From assembly GCF_027622875.1 (NCBI RefSeq), contig NZ_JAPZVP010000002.1:137980-193874 (forward strand): a stretch of DNA of 55,895 bases. Direction: 5' to 3'. This document shows positions 25,730-33,614 of this stretch, one piece after another; within the stretch, counting starts at the first letter, position 1; each line of letters starts with the position of its first letter. The translations under genes and the position numbers were made by a program. The notes below the pieces were generated by a model, which was not told the origin of the DNA, did no database searches, and saw nothing but the letters and a program-made list of their open reading frames with translations. Source of the stretch: Glycomyces luteolus. Its GTDB lineage: Bacteria; Actinomycetota; Actinomycetes; Mycobacteriales; Micromonosporaceae.

Positions 25730-27841
25730 GTGACCGGTCACCGGATCCTGTTCCTGACCGTCGGCGAAGCCGACCCCGACACCCGGGTCCACCGGGTCGC
25801 GGTCGCCGCCGCGGCGGCCCGCTGGGACGTCCGAGTCCTCGGCCGCTCGCCCGCCCGCGCCCGGCGCGAGCGCCGGATCGGCCCGGGGCATGTCGTGCTC
25901 GTCCCGGTCAAGGACGGCTTCGCCCTGCGGCAGCACGAGGTCCGGCCCGCCTGGCGGCGCGATCCGCTCGCCTACCCGAACGGCCCCGCCCGCGCGTACC
26001 GGCGGCGGCAGCTCGAGGTCGCCCGGCTGCGCCTGCGACACGACCGCTTGCGCGCGGACGCGGCCCGCCCGCTGCGCCGCGCCGCCCTCAAGGCCCGCGC
26101 GGCCGTCCTGAAGGGCCAGGGCTTCTGGTACCGCAAGCGCTCCGGGCGCACCACGCGGCTCATCGAGCAGCGCCGCGACCTGTCCTCACCGCTCGACCGC
26201 GCCGTCACCCGCCTGTGGACGCTCGCACCCGACCCGCTGCTGTGGCGGCGGTTCCTGCCGTCCGTCTGGGACTGGGAGCTGGCCTACGGCCCCGAGATCG
26301 ATGCCCTCGCACCCGACCTCATCCATGTCGGCGACCCCGAGCTCCTCGGCGTCGCCGCCCGCGCGAAGCTCCGCGCCGCCGCTGCCGGACGCACCGTCCG
26401 CATCCTCTGGGACGCAAGGGAACCCGTCCCTGGCGATGCGCGCTCGGAGCTCGGCCTCGCCGCGTACCTCCGCGAACACGCCGCCAGCGCCGACGCGGTC
26501 GCCGCCGCCACCGGCCCGCTCGCCGACCGCCTGGCCGCCGAGCACCGGCTCCCCGAGCATCCGGCCGTCGTCGGCGACGTGCTGCCGGCGGACCTCGAGT
26601 TCGCCGCCGATGCCGCGAGCGAATCCGAAGTGGACGCGATGCTCGCGCTCTACGAGCGGCTCTGCCCGGCCCCGTCCCGCCCGGCGCCCGCGAGCCTCGC
26701 CGAGAGCCTGCTCCGGGACGGCGCGGCCGCGTTCCCGCACCGGACCGGACCGGTCCCCTGGCCGGGCGTGGACGGGAAACGCGTGCGCCTCGGCCTGGGC
26801 ACCGCGAACTCAGCCGGGCAGCTCGCCGAGTTCGCGCGGGTCCTGGCGCGCTTCCGGTCCGACTTCGGCGCGGAGAGCGTCATGATCCCCTACAGCGAGC
26901 ACCTCCGCTACGGCGCCGACGTCTACGTCGAGCCGAAGGACCAGGGCGACGGAGGGTACGAGGACTGGCGCTGGGAGCGGGTCACGCAGGCGTACACGCA
27001 CCTGGTCGCCGACGGGTTCCGGTCCGTGTTCGGCCGCCGGTTCGGCGGGCATGTCGGGGACGAGATCCGGGTCCTGCAGCGGATCGGTCTGCCGACCGCG
27101 CTGCTCGCGCACGGCAGCGAGGTCCGCCATCCGCTGCGCCACCTCGAACGCCACGAGTTCTCGGCCTACCGCGCCGCCCCGCGCGACCTCGTCAAGCGAC
27201 TGGTCGGCACCACCGAGCGCAACCGCCGCATCGCCGACGAGAGCGGCTTCCCGCTGTTCTGCACCACTCCGGACCTGCTCGACGACCTGCCCGTCGCGGT
27301 GTGGGTCCCGGTGGTGGTCGACGTGGACGCGTGGAGCTGCGACCGCCCCGTCTTCGAACGCCGGGCCCCGGTCGTCGTGCACGCCCCCTCGAACCGCTGG
27401 ACGAAGGGCACCGACCTGATCCTGCCGGTGCTGGAGGACCTCGAGTCCCGCGGGGCGATCGAGCTGCGGCTCCTGGAAGGCGTGCCCCATTCCCGGATGC
27501 GGGAGCTCGTGCTCGACGCCGACCTCGTCGTCGACCAGATCGGCATCGGCATCTACGGCGTGCTCGCCTGCGAGGCGATGGCGGCCGGGAAGCCCGTGAC
27601 CGGCTGCATCGGCGAGACCGCCGCGAAGGCCTACGGGCCCGACCTGCCGGTGCTGCACACGACCGCCGAGACCCTCCGCGCCACGGTGGAGTCGCTGCTG
27701 GACGACCGGGACCGGGCCCGCGCGATCGGCGCGGCCTCGCGCCGCTACGTCCGCGCGGTCCACGACGGTACGCTCAGCGCGGCGCGCTTCGCGGTGTTCC
27801 TCGACGGCGCACCGGATGCGGCGCTGCCTGCGCGATCGTGA
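25730..27841 (+). CDS. two-module protein: degenerate GDSRVQK-type half plus GT-B glycosyltransferase
   Basis: 703 residues. Residues 1-~290 follow the GDSRVQK subfamily (ILFLTVGEADPDTRVHRVAV, RHEVRPAWRRDPLAYPNGP, PDLIHVGDPELLGVAARAKL). However GDSRVQK reads DPDTRVHR and the DAHEF-PG motif reads DAREPVPG, so the usual His is lost. From ~335 a different module begins (LGLGTANSAGQLAEFARVL). It has LPTALLAHGSEVRHPL, HAPSNRWTKGTDLI, LVVDQIGIGIYGVLACEAMA with the E-x-x-A loop, and GKPVTGCIG. Perhaps the first half became a binding or scaffolding domain. GTG 25730 is set by AAGGAG; ATG 25694 overlaps the -10. Confidence 0.75.
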   Translation: MTGHRILFLTVGEADPDTRVHRVAVAAAAARWDVRVLGRSPARARRERRIGPGHVVLVPVKDGFALRQHEVRPAWRRDPLAYPNGPARAYRRRQLEVARLRLRHDRLRADAARPLRRAALKARAAVLKGQGFWYRKRSGRTTRLIEQRRDLSSPLDRAVTRLWTLAPDPLLWRRFLPSVWDWELAYGPEIDALAPDLIHVGDPELLGVAARAKLRAAAAGRTVRILWDAREPVPGDARSELGLAAYLREHAASADAVAAATGPLADRLAAEHRLPEHPAVVGDVLPADLEFAADAASESEVDAMLALYERLCPAPSRPAPASLAESLLRDGAAAFPHRTGPVPWPGVDGKRVRLGLGTANSAGQLAEFARVLARFRSDFGAESVMIPYSEHLRYGADVYVEPKDQGDGGYEDWRWERVTQAYTHLVADGFRSVFGRRFGGHVGDEIRVLQRIGLPTALLAHGSEVRHPLRHLERHEFSAYRAAPRDLVKRLVGTTERNRRIADESGFPLFCTTPDLLDDLPVAVWVPVVVDVDAWSCDRPVFERRAPVVVHAPSNRWTKGTDLILPVLEDLESRGAIELRLLEGVPHSRMRELVLDADLVVDQIGIGIYGVLACEAMAAGKPVTGCIGETAAKAYGPDLPVLHTTAETLRATVESLLDDRDRARAIGAASRRYVRAVHDGTLSAARFAVFLDGAPDAALPARS

Positions 27842-27922
27842 ATGCTCGTTTCAGACCGACGGTTGTTACCATGGGCGCGCCCGGCGCATGCCGCAGACGG
27901 GCCGGCAGAGGGAGCGAAGAAG

Positions 27923-29509
27923 ATGACGGACGAGGGTCGGCCCACCGCCGGACGCCGGATCGTGATGCTGGTCGACAACGGCATCGACGGCGACTCGCGC
28001 GTGCAGAAGGCCGCCGCGTCGATGGCCGCCCACGGTTGGGACGTCCATCTCATCGGCCTCGCGCCCGGCAACAAGGCCTCCCGCTTCGAGCTCGGCGGAG
28101 CCACCGCCTACCGCCGCGTCGTCAAGAACTGGCCGGGCCTCAGACCGCTGCGCCAGCGCCTCGCGCGCGTCCGCTTCCCGTTCACGCACGCGAGCATCGG
28201 CAAGGCCGAATCCGAATGGGAGCGCCGGCGGATCATCCGCACCGACCTCGCGCAGCGGCGTCTGCGCGCGGAGCTGCGCGCCGAGGGCCGCAAGGGCCTC
28301 GGCGGCGGCCTGCCGCTCCTGTTCCACCGTGCGCGGGCGAAGGCGCGCGTGCGGTGGCTGCGCTTCCGGCTCGACCAGACCCGGGGCATGGCCGAGGCGC
28401 AGAAGGCCCGTCCGGACGGCGGGCTGGAGCGGTTCGAGGCGGCCTACTGGAAGCTGGTGCTCCGGAACCGGAGCTGGCGCAAGCTCGACCCGTGGTCGCT
28501 GCGGTTCGACCTGGCGTTCACGCCGCTCATCGAGAAGCTGCGGCCGGACCTGATCCACGTGCACGACTACCGGATGATCGGGGTCGGGGTCCGCGCCGCG
28601 GCCCGCGCCCGCGCCAAGGGCCGCAAGGTCCCGGTGGTGTACGACGCGCACGAGTTCCTGCCGGGCGTGAAGCCGCGGAACCGGAAGTGGCAGGTCGCGC
28701 AGATCGCGCACGAGCGTGAATACATTCCCTATGCCGATGCGGTCGTGACGGTCTCGCCGCGGATCGCCGAACTGCTGGTGGAGTCGCACGGGCTCGCCGA
28801 GTCTCCCGCGGTCGTGCTCAATTCGCCGCCGCGCCCCGACCCGGCCCGCCAGGACTGGGCGACGCCGGAGGGCTTCCGGGACGTGCGGGCCGCGTGCGGC
28901 CTGGACGCCGCGACGCCGCTGATGGTCTACTGCGGCGGGGCGTCCCCGCAGCGCGGCCTGCACCTCATGGTCGAGGCGCTCGGACTGGAGCCGGACCTGC
29001 ACGCGGCCTTCGTGGTCAACCTCACCACGGGCCCTTATGCGGAGTCGCTGCTGGAGCAGGCCGAGCGACTCGGTGCGGCCGACCGGGTCCACCTCATGCC
29101 GTACGTGCCCTACGACGTCCTGACCACGTTCCTGGCCACCGCCGACGTCGGGGTCCACCCGCTCGAGACCGGGCTGGTCAACCACGAGGTCGGGTTGAAC
29201 ACCAAGTTCTTCGAGTTCATGCACGCGGGGCTGCCGATCGTCATCAGCGACGTGAAGGTGATGTCCGAAGAGGTCCGCCGCCTCGGCATCGGCGAGGTGT
29301 TCCGGTACGGGGACGCCGAGGGCCTGGCGCGGGGCGTGCGGGCCGTACTCGACGACCGCCCCAGCTACACCAAGCGCTACGCCGAGCCCGGGTTCCTCGA
29401 CGAGTTCACGTGGGAGGTCCAGGCCGCCCGCTACGACGAGCTCTACCGCCGGCTGCTCCCGGGCGGGCCCGAGTCCAGGGTGCCCGCCGCCCGCACCGAC
29501 CGAAATGGC
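27923..29509 (+). CDS. GT4-type glycosyltransferase, GDSRVQK subfamily copy 4, stop codon missing
   Basis: Starts ATG 27923 (GAGGGAG upstream). RIVMLVDNGIDGDSRVQKAA, a basic insertion, DLIHVHDYRMIGVG, VVYDAHEFLPGVKP, YADAVVTVSPRIAELL, VYCGGASPQRGLHLMVEAL, VGVHPLETGLVNHEVGLNTK and FFEFMHAGLPIVISDVK match copies 1 and 2 closely. Homology to them ends near YDELYRRLLPGG (about residue 515). No in-frame stop follows: the frame stays open to 30736, across an AT-rich intergenic stretch and the whole proline dehydrogenase gene. I end the feature where coding character stops. Removing one base in the C-rich run before 29500 would expose TGA at 29511, so a spurious or mutational +1 is likely. Confidence 0.72.
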
Positions 29510-29666
29510 GTGAACCAGGCAAATCAGCTCTCGGTATTATCGGGAACAGAGGTTCAAGCCCCGCAATGCCTTGGAAGAATAAGATTCCTCGGCATATTCG
29601 TCTTGGTTTCCAATGTTGCGGCGCACGTGTTATGCCACCGTGACCTGTGCCCGGGTGGCGGGCGGC

Positions 29667-29672
29667 TACGCT
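29667..29672 (+). promoter_or_regulatory. -10 box of proline dehydrogenase, probable leaderless start
   Basis: TACGCT six bases before ATG 29679. No ribosome binding site fits between them. Confidence 0.45.
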
Positions 29673-29678
29673 GCAGAC

Positions 29679-30599
29679 ATGCTGCGTTCTGTCATTCTCG
29701 CCGCCGCCCGGTCATCGAAGATCGAGCGGCTCGTCGGCACCGCGCCGGTGACGCGATCGCTCGTCCGCCGCTACGTCGCGGGCGAGACCACGGCCCACGC
29801 CGTCGCCACCACCAGGACCCTCGCGGCCGACGGACTGCTCGCCACACTCGACTACCTCGGCGAGGACACGGTCGTCGTCGAACAGGCCGACGCCACCCGC
29901 GACGAGTACCTCGGGCTCCTCGCCTCCCTCAAGGGCGAGGGCCTCGCGAAATCCGCCGAGGTCAGCGTCAAACTCTCCGCCGTCGGCCAGCGCATCGACG
30001 CCGAGCTCGCCTACGACCGGGCCCGCGAGATCTGCGCCGCCGCCGCGGACGCGGGGACCACGGTCACCGTCGACATGGAGGACCACACCGTCACCGACTC
30101 CACTCTGGAGATCGTGCAGCGCCTCCGCGACGAGTACCCCTCCACCGGGGCCGTGCTCCAGGCCTACCTGCGCCGTACCGAGGACGACTGCAAGTCGCAG
30201 GCCGTGCCCACCTCGCGCATCCGGCTCTGCAAGGGCGCCTACAAGGAGCCCGAGTCGGTCGCCTACCAGCGCGGCCTCGACGTGGACCGGTCCTATGTGC
30301 GCTGCATCAACGCGCTCATGGCGGGCGAGGGCTACCCGATGCTCGCGACCCACGACCCGCGGCTGATCGAGATCGGCATCGACCGGGCGCGCTGGTACGA
30401 CCGCGAGAAGGACTCGTTCGAGTTCCAGATGCTGTACGGCATCCGCCCGACCGAGCAGCTGCGGCTGGCCGCGGAGGGCTACCGGATGCGCGTGTACGTG
30501 CCGTACGGGGACCAGTGGTACGGGTACCTGATGCGCCGCATGGCGGAGCGCCCGGCGAACCTGGCCGTGTTCGCTCGGTCACTGTGGACCAAGTCTTAG
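29679..30599 (+). CDS. proline dehydrogenase (monofunctional, FAD)
   Basis: 306 residues, the usual length for a stand-alone actinobacterial PRODH with the TIM-barrel fold of PutA. Motifs: SVKLSAVGQRID, TVDMEDHTVTDSTLEI, VLQAYLRRTEDDCK, RIRLCKGAYKEPESVAYQ, YPMLATHDPRLIEI and MLYGIRPTEQLRLAAEGYRM. VYVPYGDQWYGYLMRRMAER carries the Tyr and Arg-Arg that bind proline. It oxidises L-proline to pyrroline-5-carboxylate and passes electrons through FAD to the quinone pool. The usual partner, P5C dehydrogenase, is absent from both sides. ATG 29679 is chosen because of the -10 box; an in-frame ATG at 29613 adds 22 residues without family support. A terminator follows. Confidence 0.9.
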   Translation: MLRSVILAAARSSKIERLVGTAPVTRSLVRRYVAGETTAHAVATTRTLAADGLLATLDYLGEDTVVVEQADATRDEYLGLLASLKGEGLAKSAEVSVKLSAVGQRIDAELAYDRAREICAAAADAGTTVTVDMEDHTVTDSTLEIVQRLRDEYPSTGAVLQAYLRRTEDDCKSQAVPTSRIRLCKGAYKEPESVAYQRGLDVDRSYVRCINALMAGEGYPMLATHDPRLIEIGIDRARWYDREKDSFEFQMLYGIRPTEQLRLAAEGYRMRVYVPYGDQWYGYLMRRMAERPANLAVFARSLWTKS

Positions 30600-30612
30600 A
30601 AGGTTCTGAGGA

Positions 30613-30650
30613 ACCGGGCCGGGCCGTAACGCGATCCGGTCCGGCCCGGT
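30613..30650 (+). terminator. hairpin after proline dehydrogenase
   Basis: Arms ACCGGGCCGGGCCG and CGGTCCGGCCCGGT, 14 bp with one G-U pair and a 10-base loop, 13 bases after the stop. Confidence 0.8.
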
Positions 30651-30732
30651 GCTGCTCACGGGCCTGGACGACCAGCGCACACCCGCTGTTCGGGGCTCGC
30701 ACGGGTAGCGATCGGCGACTACAGTTGCGAAC

Positions 30733-32514
30733 GTGACTCAAGCCCCCGAGGACTTCACCCCGGATTCCCCCGAGCGCGGCCAGCCCGGCGAACCCCGCCC
30801 CGGGCAGGCCGCCTCGGCGCCGCTCGTGCCCGGACAGCGCTCCGGGTCCGAAGCGCCGCGCGGCACCTCGCCCGAACCGGTGCTGCCGCAAGCGGACACG
30901 GGCGACGCGGTGATCCCGCAGGCCGCGCCGATGCCGCCGCTCCCGGAGCCGACGGCGCCGCCGTCGGCCCTGCCGGTCGACATGCTGCCGCCGGGCGCGG
31001 TCCCTCCCGGGGGAATGCCGCAGGGCCCCATGCCGGGTCAGATGCCGCCGGGCCAGTACCCCACGGCGCCTTACCAGGTGCCGCACCAGGGCGCGGCCGG
31101 GCACGTCCAGATCCCGCCGGGGCCGATTCCGGTCACCGCGATGCCGCCGTGGCCCGGCGGGCCGGTCTACTTCCCGCCGCGGCCCGACCGCGGGCGGTCG
31201 CGCTTCGGCACGATCCTCGTCGTGCTGCTGCTGGTCACGGGCTCCGTCTTCGGCGGGGCCCTGGTCAACGGATGGCGCCCGGCGATGCCCGGCGCCGAGA
31301 CCGGCACGATCGAGGGGCTCGCGGTCGAGCCCGGCGAGGGCACCGTCCCCAGCCCGGGCCCGAACGCGTCCGAGGCGGAGATCCTCGCCTACCTCAAGGA
31401 GCAGGCGCAGCTCGTCCTCGACGCCCAGAGCGAGTCGCTGGTCAACGGCAGCCTGGAGGGCTGGCTCGCCGCCTACGACCCGACGCTGCACGACCAGATG
31501 ACGCGACGCTTCGACTCGCTCACCTCGATGCAGGTGTCCCGCTTCGACTACCAGATCGCCTCGGGCCCGATCGAGGACGCCTCGGGCGCGGTGCCGCTCT
31601 ATGACATCTCGGTCGCGCTCTCGTACTGCTTCGTGGAGCCGGCCGACACGTGCAAGGCCGCCGACATCGTCTTCGACTCGCGCTGGCGCGCGGGCGAGGA
31701 CGGCCTGGTGATGGTCGAGGTCTCGAACTCGGAGTACGGGGAGGGCCCGCACCCGTGGGAGGTCACCGACCTCGTCGCCGCCGTCGGCGAGCGCACCGTC
31801 ACGGCGGTGCCGCTGGAGATGGCCGACCGCCTCGACGAGGCCCTGGAGATCTCCGAGGCCGCCGCGGTGAACGCCGACCAGTGGGCGTACTGGGAGAAGC
31901 CCGACCGGTACGTCATCTACATCGCCAGCGACGACGAGTTCGAGACCTGGTTCGGGGGCTTCTGGGACTCCGAGGACGTGCTCGGGTTCGCGCTGCCGCT
32001 CACCGGGACGGTGAACGGCGAGCGCCAGCCGTCGACGTACGCCACCGTGATGGGCGTGGACCGGACCGGCTGGGGGTACGGCCTCACCTCCGTGATCCGG
32101 CACGAGCTCGGCCATGCCGTGACCCTGTGGGCCGCGCCGTCCGAGCGGTACGCCGACGACACGTGGTGGATGGTCGAGGGCGTCGCGGAGTACATCGACC
32201 ACGGCGACCGGGCCCTCGACGAGTACGACCGCACGCTCGACGTGCGCGACTACGTGGAGCAAGGCGGTTGCGCGACGGACATCCTCCCGCCCGACGGGGA
32301 CGACGACACGCTCGCCGGGTCCGGCAAGTACGGGTGCGGGTTCCTCGGCGTGCACTACATGGTCGACGAGTACGGGGTCGAGAAGTTCACCGAGTTCTTC
32401 GGCGCGACGGCCCGCGAGGGCGAGCCGGCGGTGGACGCGGCGCAAGAGGTGTACGGGAAGAGCTATGCCGACCTGATGCAGGAGATTACGGCCTTCATTG
32501 CCCAGACCGTGTGA
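30733..32514 (+). CDS. membrane-anchored HExxH zinc protease-like protein
   Basis: 593 residues. Residues 1-~155 are Pro/Gly/Ala-rich and disordered. One membrane helix follows at ~158-183 (FGTILVVLLLVTGSVFGGAL), so the rest is probably outside. Residues ~215-370 form a mixed domain. VIRHELGHAVTLWA places the zinc ligands at His457 and His461 with Glu458 as base, and WMVEGVAEYIDH gives the third ligand at Glu482. This is the gluzincin pattern of peptidase MA-like proteins. Cys in GGCATDI and YGCGFLG may form a disulfide. The substrate is unknown. GTG 30733 lies seven bases after TACAGT (30720-30725), so the mRNA is probably leaderless. Confidence 0.75.
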   Translation: MTQAPEDFTPDSPERGQPGEPRPGQAASAPLVPGQRSGSEAPRGTSPEPVLPQADTGDAVIPQAAPMPPLPEPTAPPSALPVDMLPPGAVPPGGMPQGPMPGQMPPGQYPTAPYQVPHQGAAGHVQIPPGPIPVTAMPPWPGGPVYFPPRPDRGRSRFGTILVVLLLVTGSVFGGALVNGWRPAMPGAETGTIEGLAVEPGEGTVPSPGPNASEAEILAYLKEQAQLVLDAQSESLVNGSLEGWLAAYDPTLHDQMTRRFDSLTSMQVSRFDYQIASGPIEDASGAVPLYDISVALSYCFVEPADTCKAADIVFDSRWRAGEDGLVMVEVSNSEYGEGPHPWEVTDLVAAVGERTVTAVPLEMADRLDEALEISEAAAVNADQWAYWEKPDRYVIYIASDDEFETWFGGFWDSEDVLGFALPLTGTVNGERQPSTYATVMGVDRTGWGYGLTSVIRHELGHAVTLWAAPSERYADDTWWMVEGVAEYIDHGDRALDEYDRTLDVRDYVEQGGCATDILPPDGDDDTLAGSGKYGCGFLGVHYMVDEYGVEKFTEFFGATAREGEPAVDAAQEVYGKSYADLMQEITAFIAQTV

Positions 32515-32523
32515 GATCGGGTG

Positions 32524-32552
32524 TTGCCGGGTGGCCGGGACTGCCGTAACAT
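32524..32552 (+). promoter_or_regulatory. promoter of the HTH gene
   Basis: TTGCCG, a 17-base spacer and TAACAT. The predicted start near 32559 leaves a long (~154 base) leader before ATG 32713. Confidence 0.6.
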
Positions 32553-32580
32553 GAGCCTCATCCCAATCGAAAGACATCAA

Positions 32581-32597
32581 CGTCACAGTCTGTGACG
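32581..32597. promoter_or_regulatory. 17-bp palindrome in the HTH gene leader
   Basis: CGTCACAG T CTGTGACG is perfectly symmetrical around the central T. It lies about 22 bases after the predicted transcription start. It is a candidate operator (roadblock position) or a small RNA hairpin. Confidence 0.5.
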
Positions 32598-32712
32598 ACC
32601 GACTTGTTTCGGTTCATATGGGCATTCGCGTCCGCCGCACCTCAAACACATCACACAACCCCACGTCCTTGCATAAGTGCTCGCAACAGCCCTCGACAGA
32701 ACGGTGAGACAC

Positions 32713-32916
32713 ATGAGCGAACCCGGGGACCTCCTCGACGAGGTCAAGTTCTTGACGGTGACGGAGGTGGCCGAGCTGATGCGCGTCTCGAAGATGACGG
32801 TGTACCGGCTCGTCCACAACGGCGAGATCGCGGCGGTGCGGGTCGGGCGCTCCTTCCGCGTTCCCGAGAGCGCCGTCAAGACCTACCTCTCCGAAGCGCT
32901 CCAGACCGACGACTGA
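32713..32916 (+). CDS. excisionase-family (MerR-like HTH_17) DNA-binding protein
   Basis: 67 residues, nearly all a winged helix-turn-helix: FLTVTEVAELMRVSKMTVYR is the HTH, GEIAAVRVGRSFRVPESAV the wing, and AVKTYLSEAL the last helix. It has the size and layout of single-domain actinobacterial regulators of the BldC/excisionase class, though it is distinct from the BldC at 52292. There is no integrase or phage gene near, so it is a chromosomal regulator and not an Xis. It sits directly before bS22 and DUF2516, an order I believe is common in actinobacteria. It has its own promoter and a terminator-like hairpin at 32931. Confidence 0.85.
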   Translation: MSEPGDLLDEVKFLTVTEVAELMRVSKMTVYRLVHNGEIAAVRVGRSFRVPESAVKTYLSEALQTDD

Positions 32917-32930
32917 TCCCCCTCGGCCCG

Positions 32931-32966
32931 GCAGGTCCCGCCACGCACAGCTGTGACGGGGCCTGC
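32931..32966 (+). terminator. hairpin after the HTH gene
   Basis: GCAGGTCCCG (32931-32940) pairs with CGGGGCCTGC (32957-32966), with one G-U pair and a 16-base loop. Confidence 0.55.
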
Positions 32967-33007
32967 GGTTCCGCTCGCCCGGCGCGGGGGCCGCCGGGCA
33001 CGCGCGT

Positions 33008-33013
33008 TAGGCT
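33008..33013 (+). promoter_or_regulatory. -10 box for bS22
   Basis: TAGGCT, a frequent actinobacterial -10. The predicted start near 33020 gives a ~40-base leader. Confidence 0.45.
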
Positions 33014-33059
33014 GGTCGGGCTCGAAAAATTGTCTAGTGAACATCTGTGAGGAAGCTCT

Positions 33060-33161
33060 ATGGGCTCGGTCATCAAGAAGCGGCGCAAGCGCATGGCGAA
33101 GAAGAAGCACCGCAAGCTGCTCCGCAAGACCCGCGTGCAGCGTCGCAAGCTCGGCAAGTAA
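33060..33161 (+). CDS. small ribosomal protein bS22 (AURKAIP1/COX24 domain)
   Basis: 33 residues: begins [19 protein letters not shown] and ends RVQRRKLGK. More than half are Lys or Arg. It is the very short, invariant actinobacterial protein that is found bound to the small ribosomal subunit in mycobacterial structures. Its length and the KKRRKRM-KKKHRK core match that family. GAGGAA (33049-33054) precedes the ATG. Because it is only 102 bases long, automatic annotation often misses it. Confidence 0.9.
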   Translation: MGSVIKKRRKRMAKKKHRKLLRKTRVQRRKLGK

Positions 33162-33204
33162 CCGAGTCGACCGGCTCCCGAGTACCTGCGGGTAGGCTGA
33201 TCGC

Positions 33205-33528
33205 ATGCCAGAGTTCGCAGCAGTGTTCGCCTTCGACGTGCGCTATTACGTCTTTCTGATCATTACGCTCGGGGCCGCCCTGCTTTCGGTGATCGCTCTC
33301 ACCCACTGCGCGGTGCAGAAGCCCGACGCGTTCAACGCCGTCGGCACCCTTTCCAAGGGCGCGTGGCTCGGCATCCTGGCGGTCAGCCTGCTTCTGTCGC
33401 TGCTGTTCGCTCAGCGGCCCGGGTCGGGGCTCATCTTCACCCTGGTGGCGATCGCCGCGGCGCTGGTGTACCTCCTGGACGTGCGCACCGGATTCAAAGA
33501 CCTCCGTGGCGGCGGTTCGTCGTACTGA
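33205..33528 (+). CDS. DUF2516 family membrane protein
   Basis: 107 residues with three membrane helices: YYVFLIITLGAALLSVIALT, GAWLGILAVSLLLSLLFA and FTLVAIAAALVYLLDV. ALVYLLDVR.G.KDL near the C-terminus and the KPDAFNAVGTLSKGAWLGIL loop are typical of the actinobacterial DUF2516 family. Its function is not known. ATG 33205 lies six bases after TAGGCT (33193-33198), so it is probably leaderless. A strong bidirectional terminator separates it from htpX. Confidence 0.85.
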   Translation: MPEFAAVFAFDVRYYVFLIITLGAALLSVIALTHCAVQKPDAFNAVGTLSKGAWLGILAVSLLLSLLFAQRPGSGLIFTLVAIAAALVYLLDVRTGFKDLRGGGSSY

Positions 33529-33550
33529 GCGGTTCCGCTCGAACACGTGA

Positions 33551-33583
33551 GAAAGCCGCGTCGACAATGTCGACGCGGCTTTC
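33551..33583. terminator. bidirectional terminator between DUF2516 gene and htpX
   Basis: Perfect 15-bp arms GAAAGCCGCGTCGAC and GTCGACGCGGCTTTC around AAT, with A/T tracts at the base. Confidence 0.9.
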
Positions 33584-33614
33584 GCCATGCCTTCTCGGCG
33601 TTCAGGTCCTACCG

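Noticed and set aside
29540..29580. tRNA-like GGTTCAAGCCCC segment
   Set aside because: It resembles a T-arm, but no acceptor, D or anticodon stem can be formed around it.
29679..30599. Start of proline dehydrogenase at the in-frame ATG 29613
   Set aside because: The extra 22 residues (Cys/Thr/Val-rich) lack family support, and a -10 box at 29667-29672 would lie inside them.
32713..32916. Phage or plasmid excisionase
   Set aside because: No integrase, attachment site or mobile gene is near. The bS22/DUF2516 surroundings point to a chromosomal regulator.
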